The notes below the pieces were generated by a model. It saw only the letters and a program-made list of their open reading frames with translations, had not been told where the DNA came from and ran no database searches. The position numbers and the translations under genes were made by a program. A stretch of 64,000 bases of DNA from Sodiomyces alkalinus F11 (taxonomy: Eukaryota > Ascomycota > Sordariomycetes > Glomerellales > Plectosphaerellaceae), in contig NW_021167084.1 in the NCBI RefSeq assembly GCF_003711515.1, positions 275,121-339,120 of the forward strand, in the 5' to 3' direction. Positions 1 to 9,886 of the stretch are shown here, in pieces. Each line of letters begins with the position of its first letter. The first letter of the stretch is position 1.

Positions 1-1193
1 CGTACCTTCCTTCAATCGCTGAATCGACCTTTGTTCTTTCCTCGTAGGCATTCATACCCGTATTCCGTACTCGTTGTACTCCGTATTGTCAAGGACTCCA
101 GATGCTCCCTTTTTCTCTCCCTTTCCCTCTCCCACTTTCTTCCTCTCACTCCGACTCCTTATCTTCATCCTCATCTTCTCGTCTCTCGACATCTCTCTAT
201 TCCACGATGAGCCGCTTAACACTCGACATCTCTCGTCGATTTGAAGAGTCCATCACCAACCATGGGCCATGGCTACCCAGCAACTCTCGACCCCTGTGAC
301 ACCTTTGGCTCGCCCTGTCGGTGAGCTCGGTGAGCTCGGTCAATTGGGTCACTTCGGTCAAGGGGCCAACTGGGCCAGTTTGGTTGCGGCTACACCAAGT
401 CGCCTCTGGCATTGATTCCGCTCCGCTGTCTTCCCCCGTATCACATTGACGAACAATACCGGATCAAGACTGTACGACCGAATTCCGTCACCACGCTTAC
501 ATGTCATTGCACAACACAGCACAGCACAGCACGGCACGGCACGGCACAACACAGTTCCGCCTCGGGCTGTGGCTGTTGGGTGTGGGCAATGGCAAGAAAT
601 GAAAATTGAACGCCAACCCAAAACCTCTGGCCATCTCCCCTCCACCGCCCAATGGGAGACCTCTCCACCATCGCCATGCGCACCATGCGCCGCTACGACG
701 CCAGGGTTCAGGGATCCGCCGAATCGCCAAGGACAAAATCCACCAAGCCTCGAGCCACGCAATACCGGGTCATCTGGCCTTTCTTTTCGACTTCCCCACC
801 CCTTCAACCCTTGAAGCTTCAACCCCTTTTCTCACTTTTCTTGTTCCAACTTCTTCGTCCGACTGCCGAACCTCACTCTCGTTTCGCTAACCTGTCTTGC
901 CGAGTTGCGTCTCATACATCTCATACACCTCATACACCTCATACATCTCACTCAACCTCGCTATTCTCGTCTTATGCACATCGTCCCAACTCACGACCGC
1001 CCCGAAGGCCCAATGGGCCCCTTTAACCGCTCTTAGCGTCCCTCGTTTTCTTTTCACTGTACATCTTTTCTGGCGGCTCCTTTCGTTTGTTTGCACTGAC
1101 TGGGTCGTATTTGTTTCGCACCTCGATTATACATATCCATATATTTCTTCTTCTCTCTTTTCTTTTGTAGACAACGTACCCTTCCCCGCTTAC
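1..1193. other. Upstream intergenic region with short tandem repeats
   Basis: No convincing gene is visible. The open frames here overlap on both strands and are low in complexity. Two imperfect microsatellites stand out: a CAGCA/CGGCA-type tract at about 511-553 and a 10-bp CATACACCTC-type tract (about four copies) at 911-952. A pyrimidine-rich stretch ending in TTTTGTAG at 1161-1170 could be the 3' end of a 5'-leader intron of the DUF3405 gene that starts at 1194. I see no matching donor with confidence. Confidence 0.5.
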
Positions 1194-3404
1194 ATGCTGG
1201 GAAAACCTCGGCGACGTAGCAGGGGTCTTTCGGCTCTCTCGACGCACTCACCCTCTCGCGCCTCGCTACATCCACTCCAACATGTCACCATCGCCGAGAC
1301 TCCCCCTACTTCGCCCATAAGGTTCGGCTCTCGATCCAGGTCTCCCTTCGTTCCCACTCGTCGGTGGCGGCGCTGGCGCAGCCTCCGCACTCGCTGGTCT
1401 CTCGTGGCCGTCGTCTTCCTCCTCCTCGTCCTCGTCCACGCCCTCCTGTACGACAACGGCCCGACCACATGGGCCTTTCACGCCGTCGACCTCTTCTCCG
1501 CCCGTTATGGACCCCGCATGCCGAACCCGCCGCCGCAACCCTCACTTCCACCCCGCCTCCCCTGCATCGGACCCCGCCGTCACCTCCTCTCCGAGAGTCC
1601 GGACGACGACTTGCGGCCCGTTGACTTGGACATCCGTACGCCGCCCCTCCTCTCTCCTTTGTCTCTTGTCTACCGCCCCTCCTAACATATGACTAGCCTA
1701 TCCTGTACCTTTCGCGGGCTCTCACGCCGAGCTGGGTCTGGTCCAGACCTGGATGACAGCCGATGGCCGCTACGGTCCTTACGGCTACGGCGAGGATGAT
1801 CCCTCGTACTCCCGTAGCCGCGTCGACTGGGACACCGTCGACTGGGGCGCCCTGCAGAACCAGTGTCTCGAACGAAACGCCCATCGCTTTCCGACCGACC
1901 CCGGTGTCTTCGCCGCCAAGCCTGTGCGCTTCGCCTGGAGGAACCGCACCACCGTGCCCCCCGTCCGGACCTGGGACGAGTTCAGCCCCACCAGGCGCAC
2001 AGCCCTCGTCGTCCGCGCCTACGACGGCTACCACTACAAGCCCGAGGACCTGCTTCACCTGCGGTCTCTTGTCGTCGAGGCCGGCTTGCGCACGGGCGGC
2101 GAGTACGCCGTCGTCTTGTTGGTCCACATCCGCGGCCGCGAGTCCAACATCTTCTCGTCGCCCGAGGCCTACGAGCGGGCTTTCGAAAAAGCGAAGATCC
2201 CCAACGAGTTTCAATCCATTGCCGTTTTGTGGGACGAGGGGCTTCTCGAGAGCTGGTACCCTCGTATTGAGGAGCATGGGTGGGTTCTGTTCTCTCTCTG
2301 TCCTTTTTTCTTCTTTTTTTCGTTATATATCTTCTTCCATCTACATCTTCTCGAGACATGCTGACCGACCACAGCGTCATGTGGCAGGCCTTTCAACCCG
2401 TCCAGCTCTTCGCCCTCCACTACCCAGAGTTCGACCACTACTGGCAGCTCGAGATGGACATGCGCTTCACCGGCGATGCTGGCGCCTACTTCGACGCCAT
2501 GGACGCCTCTTCTCGCCAAGAACCGCGGAAGCAGGCCATGGAACGCGCCACTTTTTTCTACGATCCTGCTATGTACGCATCCTACGCCGAGTTTCAAGAA
2601 GCCGTCGACGCTGCCAATGGGGGGTCGTCGCATCTCGTAAGTTTCTTTTTTTTTCTCTGATTTCTTTTTTTGTATTTATTATTATGGTCCCAAATACCCC
2701 CTCCAGCCCTCCAACCCTCCACCCCGACTGACAGACACTAGTGGGGCCCCATCAGCCTCCGCGAGGTCCCTCCCCTGGGCCCTAAACCCCCGACCACTTC
2801 GCCGGCAGACGCCTTCACATGGGGTGTAGGCGAACCCGCCGACGTGGTGGTGACGGGCCTCTGCGACGACGCCCGCCGGAGCACAACCTGGGTGTTCCGC
2901 GACTGGTTCTACGGCTTCGCCGCGGGCCTCTCGACTCCGCGTTTCTTTTGCGCCCCGGCCATCCAGCGGGGCAGCCGGACCCTCCTCCTGGCCATTCACG
3001 CACTGCAGCTCCGGCGCGGGCTGCGCATCGCGTCCGAGGCCACGCTCCCTTCGTTCGCCGCCTGGATGGGGCTCAAGCTCAGCGCGCCGCCCATGCCGTG
3101 GTACCTCCAGCGGGCCGACAACGAGACGGAGCGGGCGTTGTGGATGGGCGGCGGCGTCGAGGCCAGCGAGGACGGATGGGGCCGCAGTGACCCGCAATGG
3201 GGGCTGGGCGACGCGGAGGGGGAGCCCGCGAACGGGAACACTTGGTGGTGGACGGGCGACTGGCCGGAGGACATGTTCACCACTTGGATGAGGGGCGGGA
3301 TCGATGAGGACGATATCGATCCGACCCTGAGGAGGGTTCTCACGGTGAAGGACGGGGAGGTGTTTATACCCAATATTGCGTTGCATCCGGTGAAGAGCCA
3401 ATAA
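1194..3404 (+). CDS. DUF3405 family type II membrane protein
   Basis: Four exons fit: 1194-1635, 1697-2279, 2375-2636 and 2742-3404, giving 649 residues. Donors are GTACGC, GTGGGT and GTAAGT, with CTAAC/CTGAC branch sites before each acceptor, and phases match at every joint. A basic Ser/Pro-rich cytosolic tail precedes one hydrophobic span at about residues 69-86 (LVAVVFLLLVLVHALL), then a long lumenal-type domain with no second span. The start is the ATG at 1194, in frame with this anchor. The domain carries the aromatic pattern WQLEMDMRFTG, typical of fungal DUF3405 proteins. Function is not established; the acidic ExDxR-type motif and the type II topology suggest a Golgi glycosyltransferase-like fold, which is inference. 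Some database entries mislabel this family as transporters; nothing here supports that. It is convergent with the P450 gene, with 62 bp between stops. Confidence 0.85.
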
Positions 3405-3466
3405 CGAACGACATTTTCCAGTTTCTTTTCTTCCAACACTTGTCCATCTCGTCATGCCAATCAATC

Positions 3467-5286
3467 TCAATGCACTCGTATGAGACACCGTCCAGCTTTG
3501 GGCGACAGCACAAAGAAGGTCTCCATATTCATCTCGTCATCCGGCGCGGCCACCTCAGCGTCAGGAAACGTCCGGAAGAAAAGGAAGGTCCCCAGTCTCA
3601 GCTCCATCTTGGCGAGGTGAAGGCCGATGCAAGCTGTCACAAAGGTCAGCCACACGCACACGAACCGACAGACAAAAAGAAAAAAAGGTTGAGGGGGAAG
3701 TCAGTCAAGTCACAGTCACCTACCTCTCGTCCCTCCCCCAAACGGCACCAACTGCTCCCTCATCTCCCTACTCGCGCCCTCCCACCTCCCCGGGTCGAAA
3801 GTCTCGGGGTCGCCAAACACCCTCCCATCGCGATGCAGACTATACGCCTGCGCCTCGACCGTGGTCCCCGCATCCAAGCCGTACCCGGCCAACACGGCCC
3901 CCCCGGGGGGCACAAGCCTCGGCAGTCCCGTCTGCGCCGCCCCGTACAGCCGCAACGTCTCGTCGACGACACAGTTCAGGTACCTCGCGCCCTTGCCCTT
4001 GAGGTCCTCGGCGGACGGGTCGTCGCCCCAAGCGGCCATCTCGGCCAACAGGGCGCTCCGCACGTGCGGCGGGGCGCGGCATACGCTCCAGACGAGATAC
4101 GTCAGGGTCACGGCCGTGGTGTCGCTCCCGGCCACGATGTAGCTCTGCGCGTTGTCGCGTATTTCGGTGGCGGAGATGGCGCCTTGTTTTTCTGCGGTGA
4201 AGACCTTTTCGAAGAGCTTCGGGTGGTTGTCGTTGTCGTTGTCGTCTTCGTCGTCGTTGTCGTTGTGGGGTTTTCCCGGGTCTTCTTCTGCCGCCAGACT
4301 TTTGTAGCGCGCTACGGCCTCGTCTGCGTAGGAGGCTAGGTTCCTGCTTGTGCGGTAGGCGCGCTGGACGACGGGGATGGGGAGGTGGCGCAGCAGACGG
4401 TGCAGGGGGGTGAAGGTCGTGTAGAAGACCGATGTGCGGCCTATGCCTTCTACGTCTATCGCGTACTGGTCTCTCTGGGGGCGTGGGGGGGAGGCGGTGT
4501 CGTGTTAGCGGGGAGGGGAAGGAAGCTGCTGCGCGGAAGAAGGAAGAAAAAAAAAAGGAAAAAAAAAAAAAAGGGAAAGACGGACCTCAGACTTCGCCAG
4601 CATGTCAAACGACCTCCCAAACGTCAACTCGCCGATGATATCCGTCGTCATGAACATCCACCATTTATACACATCCGCCGCGCCTTTCTCCCGCGACTCG
4701 TCCCGCATCCGTTGCACGGCCAGCTCGGCCTTCTTGCGACAGAGCGCATGGCTGGACGCAAGCGCCGCCTCGGAAAGGGGCGCCGACAAGAGCCGCCGTA
4801 TGCGCCGGTGGTGGTGCGGATCCGACGTGGTGAACATGGCGTCGACGACGTTCCCCGTCAGGACCTTGTACCAGGGCGACTTGAGGAAGACTTCGCGCGT
4901 CGAGTAGATGGTCTTGTAGGCTTGCATGTCGGTCATGTCGACTTGGTTGGGGCCGATGCGGACGACGGGGCCTGCAGGCAGGTAGGTGCATGTTAGGTGG
5001 GGAAAAGGAAGAGGGATGGAGTTTTGTACCGTATTTTGCGTGGAGTTTGTGGACGTATTGGCCTCGTCGGCCGTAGAACATGTTGTATCTGAGCACGACG
5101 TCTGTCCACATCGTGTACCAAGGCCCTGGAATACGGGAGGTGCTCTTCCGCAGGACGTGAACGATAGACTCCTATCCGTCAGTCGAACTGTCAAGACGGT
5201 TCTTGGGTGGAGGAACGAACGAGACATAGTGTGATCACAAGGAGAATTCCGGCGAGGGGAAGTTCAAGTCCTCGGAGCAATGGCAT
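3467..5286 (-). CDS. Microsomal cytochrome P450 monooxygenase
   Basis: Five exons fit on the minus strand: 5286-5221, 5171-5030, 4971-4586, 4474-3724 and 3633-3467, giving 503 residues, the normal P450 length. Exon 1 encodes only the membrane anchor (MPLLRGLELPLAGILLVITLCL); exon 2 supplies the proline hinge IPGPWYT. The I-helix oxygen-binding motif AGSDTT lies at about 313-318 and the K-helix ETLR at 370-373. The heme loop FGGGTRACIG has its cysteine ligand at about 450, split by the last intron just before the Ala-Cys pair. It should be an ER-anchored haem-thiolate enzyme needing cytochrome P450 reductase. The sequence resembles P450s of fungal secondary metabolism (StcF/averantin-hydroxylase type), but the substrate cannot be told. 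An Asp/Asn-rich insert at about residues 275-290, after the G-helix region, is unusual. No biosynthetic cluster genes adjoin it. Confidence 0.9.
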
Positions 5287-6573
5287 GGCTTTCGGATATG
5301 TGCAGGCTGTCTGAGGGCCCAAGGGGTGTGTGATGTGTCTGCCGACTTGCTAGAATAAAGACATCAACATGGAAGCCATCTCAGGTTTATCAACTCGTTG
5401 CTCTTATCCAAGCGTCCGTCGCACCCTCCCAGGCTCTTGGAATCCTTTCACATGACGTGTAAAGGGGAAGGACTGTGCCAGGTATCCATGATTCCATGCT
5501 ATACTCAAATAGCACTATGCTAACGACCTTGATACGTGGGAATGTGAAAGACCATACTACCCACCCTACCTCAACACGTTGTCTCTCGTGATAGACTCGT
5601 CACGAACCAATGAAACGGTGTATGGGACCCTATGCTACTACTCAACTCGGTGACATCTAGCAGAGCTTAGTCCCAGACGGTGAGCCATAGTTTCAACCTA
5701 CACCAAACACAAGTTCTGACCTCCAGGATATGGAATACCTGGTGTTATATCCGTTTGGCATGGAAGCGCCATGATGACGTGGGACGTCGAGTGTTAGTTA
5801 GACGTTGGACGTCCACGACTTCTCACCAACCAATCTCGAATCTTGATCACAAGTTCGTCGACATGACCACAACGCTTTACGCACCCGACAAACCACTTGG
5901 TCATCGTGTGCTAGCCCTGCCCTCCCATACTAGTCCTGCAAAGGTCGTATCATTTTGGGGAACTCCAGTTGATAAAGAGGCAGTGGTAAACCCCTATCTG
6001 TGCCACATGAGATTCTCTGGGCGGGCACCATCGACAGCGGACAGCCCAGCCTGACCGACCCAGGACGTCGGGAACTGTACCAGTCCTCGACGACATAGAC
6101 CACTCGAGACGCCATTTATATAGGACATGGGTGATCTAGCTCTGTCTTATTACTGTCACCACGTCTCAAACCCGTCTTGACCAAAACACTCCGGGAATCC
6201 GCTGTGCGCACGCCGCAAAAGGAATGGCCATCTAGTATATTTAAAATGAGCCGGCCCGTCTATAATAACTAAATCCAAGAGTCGGCCCCAGAGCAAGCGA
6301 GAGCAGCGGTAAAAAGTTGAGACCCATGATTTCTGCCGAGACACACAGAGAACCTGCCCCGTCCACTAGCACCTGTCCGTCCATATTATACTCCAAGTCT
6401 CCAACGCTGATATGATTCTCCAAGTCGTGCATTTCTTTTTGTTTCTCTTTTGGATTTTCTCGTCCCGCCCCCAACATCTGCTAGCGAAACCGGAGTGCCT
6501 TTCGTCGTGTTTGAATGGGTTTTTTTTTTCTCGCGATCGTCTCGAAAAAAAAAAAAAAAAGAAAAAAAAAAAG
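5287..6573. other. Intergenic region between P450 promoter and TPS2 3' end
   Basis: This holds the P450 promoter on its left side and the 3' flank of the trehalose phosphatase gene on its right. Short open frames occur but none has a recognisable domain, biased codon use or splice context. A run of A with scattered G lies at 6545-6572, directly against the TPS2 stop codon. Confidence 0.5.
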
Positions 6574-9500
6574 TTAATACTTCTCCCCCTCGGGAATCTG
6601 TCCCTCGACCGTACTCAGCGCAGCCAAGTTCACCTGCCCCTGGTGCTGGTGGCTGTCCCCGCCGGGCCCCACCCCCGCCAGGAGCGCCGCGCAGTCCACC
6701 ACGTCCGACGGCTCCAGGAGATGCCACTGCGCGAGCGTCACCTTGGTGCTGGCCCCGACCGTCACCGCGAACACGTGCTGCCGCGCCACCTCCTCCTCCG
6801 GCAGCCCGTTCAGCGCCCGGAACATGTCCTCGTCGGTAAAGTCGTCGCCCAGGCAGAGCACAAACTCGACGTTGCCCGCCGCCAACCCGTCCGCCTCCGC
6901 CTTGCCGTTGTACGTCGCCACCAGCCGCTTGGCGATCTCGCCCTTGTTGATGAACGTCGGCCGCACCTCCAGGTTGGCCTTGCCCGCCATCACCTCGACG
7001 TCCCATTTCTTGCCCACCGTCTCCAGCAGCTCCTTCTGGCACTCCTGCGCCATGTGCGCGCCTTGGTCGGGGTCGGCGAGTCGGTAGTGCCACGTGAGGG
7101 CGCATCTCTTGCGTTCGATGAAGGCGCCTGTGGGTTGGTTGTTTGGTTAGCCATCTAGCCATCTGATAGCTCTTTGGTTTTTTTTCTTTTTTTTTTTTTT
7201 TTCTCCTTCTCTCCTTCTCCCTCTTTGGTCTCTTACCCGGTACTCGGTCTGTGTACTTCTGGAACACGTCAATCACCTCGGCTTGCCACCCCATGTCGAA
7301 CTTGTCTGCCAGGTTGATCCACTTTTCCGAACCGGGCTCCTTCATAAAGCTGCCGTGCTCGGCGCTGAACCCGAGAGTGGAGATGTGGCCAAGGTGGCGC
7401 GACAGGAACTCCTGGTCGCGACCGGAAATGATCCATACGGCATTCGTCGGGTCCGAAGCCAGCGCGGTGAGCGTCTGCAGCAAACTCTCCGATGGCGTGG
7501 CCGCGCTGGGCTCGCGGACTATCGGCGTCAACGTGCCGTCGTAGTCGAACATGATCAGCCGCTTCTTCGCGTCCCGGTAGGTCTGCAGCAGGAGCGCTCG
7601 GTCGAGCAGCGGTATCGTCCTGGTGTTCTTCTCCTTGGACAGGACGTGCACCAGCCGGTTGAGCAGGTGGTCGATCCAGCTCTGGACGTTGCGCGTCTTG
7701 ACGTGACTGTAGAGGCTGTCCTGCATGGCCATGCGCTTCTCGCCGGGCATGACGAGCGCGTTGTTGATCTCGGTAGCCACGCCGTTCAGGTCCCAGGGGT
7801 TGATGTGGATGGCGTCCCGGAGCGTGCCGGCGGTTCCGCTGAACTCGGAGATGATGAGGGGCCCGTGGCTCTCGCGCTGGCAGATGATGTACTCGAGACT
7901 CGTGGTGTTCATACCGTCGCGGACCGAGGTGATGAGGCCGATGTCGGCGGCGCGGAGCAGGGCAAAGTACTCTTCCGGGTTGAGGTGCTGGGGATAGTAC
8001 TGGACCGGCGAGAAGCCCAAGCTGCCGTACAGGCCGTTGATGTGCATGACGAGCTCGTTGACGCGGGTGGCGATGCCCTTCTCGGTGTCCTCGTGTTCGG
8101 CGGTGACGGTGGGCGACGTGACCTGGATGAGCACCACCCTCTCCCGCCACTCCGGGTACATCTCGAGGAAGCGTTCGAAGGCCTGAAGCTTCTGGGCGAC
8201 GCCCCTGACACTGTCGAGGCGGTCACGGCCCACGATGATCTTCTTGCCTTGGTATGTTTTCTTCAGGGCCCGGTACTTCTCGGTGACGGCATCGGAGAAG
8301 GCGTACGACTCGCACTTGGAGGCGGAGATGCCGATGGGGAAGACGCCGACCTGGACGCGGGCGCCGTAGGCGTCGACGCCGTTGTTGTCGGAGGGGAATC
8401 CCAGAATGCGGGTGCAGCAGCTGGAGAAATGGCGCGAGAAGCTGTACGACTGGAAGCCGACCAGGCTCGAGCCCAGGACGCCCTCGAGCACCTCCTTGCG
8501 ACGCGGCAGGCACCGGAGGAACTCGCTGCTCGGGAAAGGGGAGTGCAGGAAGAAGGCGATGTACATGTTGGGGACGCGCTGGCGCAGCATGCTGGGGAGC
8601 AGCATGAGGTAAAAGTCGTGGACGATGACGATGTCGCCGGGCTTGTAGTGCTCGACAATCTTGTTGGCGAACTTTTGGTTCATCCGATAGTAGTCGGTCC
8701 AGGTGATGCGCTCCCTGCGACCATCGGACGGCTCGTTTTGCTTGTAGTGGAAGAGGGTGTAGAGGTCGTGCTCGGCATAGCGCCTCCAGCGGGACTGGTC
8801 TTTCAGACGGATGCCGTCCTCTTTCGACTCGTGGTCGTCGGCCAGCCAAACGGGCACCGTCTTGATGTTCGTGCCGCGGGCGAGTTGTTCTTCCAGGCGG
8901 TGCTGGTCCTCCTTGGACACCCAGAGACCATCGGAGATGGGGGGAGTGGGTAGGCGGGTATCGGTATCGACGGGGATCGGAGCGGAGAGGCTATTCAGAG
9001 AGGCGGTGTGGATGGTCGATCTCGGCGGGGTGCCCGGAGGAGAGGGAACATCTTGAGCCTCGTCGATCTCGCCGGTCCAAGCGACGACGGTATGGTTCCA
9101 GGGCGTGTTTTCGGAAGAAAGGTAGGCGAAGGAGTCGAGCAGGGCGGATTGGCCACGGCGGGGTTTCAAATCCTGAGGTTGTACAAAAAGGACTCAAGTT
9201 AGCGGGGTTGGCCGACGAACAGGATGAACGGGGGGGTAGGAGGAGAAAGGAGAGAAGTGGGGAGAGCAAAAAGGAGAGAGGAAAAAAAAAAAAAAAAAGA
9301 CAAGCGAGCGCAACACAGTGGTGATACTAACCCAATCGGCGCCCTTGCGGTAATGAGGTGCAACAGGAATGGTAAAGGTGGCAGAGATGACATTGCCGTT
9401 CAGGTTGAGGTTGGGATGGGCGGTGCGAAGGTCGGAGATGGACTGCCGTCTGTTCATGGTTGCAGCGATTAGATTCTTCCGGCGGAGGTTGTGGATTACG

Positions 9501-9886
9501 GGGTCACCGGGTGTGGTGGGAAGCTGGCTGGGTGTTCGAGACGGGAGGACTGGGAGGGCTGGGGACGGGAGGTTGCGAGCCTGCGAGGAGGAGGAGGCGG
9601 CGGCGGCGGCGGCGGCGGGAGTACGTGGAGGGCCGACGCTGGGGGGCCGGAAGAAGTAGCCGGAGTTTTCGGGGTCTGGCGGTAGGTAGGTCGAAAGAGC
9701 GATGCCTGGGGTGGCAGCGTCAACCTCGGCGGCGACACGAGTGCGTGGTTCGTCGTCGCAAGGTTCGTCGGCGTTGGGGATACCGGCTCGAGGGGCGGGG
9801 CTCGCGGGAGTCGGGTCGTTAGAGTCAGAGCCGTCAGGGAAGGCCGAGGCCGCGTCGGGCCTTCTTTCGTCGGGATTCTGCGCCAT
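6574..9886 (-). CDS. tps2: Trehalose-6-phosphate phosphatase (Tps2-like, GT20 plus HAD domains)
   Basis: Three exons fit: 9886-9332, 9172-7237 and 7127-6574, giving 1014 residues. Introns are GTTAGT..CTAAC..CAG and GTAAGA..CAG with matching phases. Exon 1 is a Pro/Ala/Ser-rich tail. Residues about 210-700 form a trehalose-6-phosphate-synthase-like GT20 domain. Residues about 715-960 form the HAD phosphatase domain, with motif I FDYDGTLTP near 730, WIISGRD, GFSAEHGSF and motif IV GDDFTDED near 925. It should dephosphorylate trehalose-6-phosphate to trehalose in the cytosolic synthase complex. In the GT20 loop that reads LDYxKG in active synthases, this protein has LDSVRG near 500, so the invariant lysine is arginine. 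That agrees with known Tps2 proteins, whose GT20 part is non-catalytic. Length is close to family size (yeast about 900) plus the N-terminal tail. The start is the ATG at 9886. Confidence 0.95.

Noticed and set aside
7283..8953. Antisense 556-codon frame opposite Tps2
   Set aside because: Mirror of GC-rich codons of the real gene; no domain, and non-ATG start.
6386..9169. Uninterrupted 927-codon minus-strand frame across Tps2
   Set aside because: It reads through the 109-bp intron and then in the wrong frame (Arg/Gly/Ala-rich noise). The spliced model restores the complete HAD domain in another frame.
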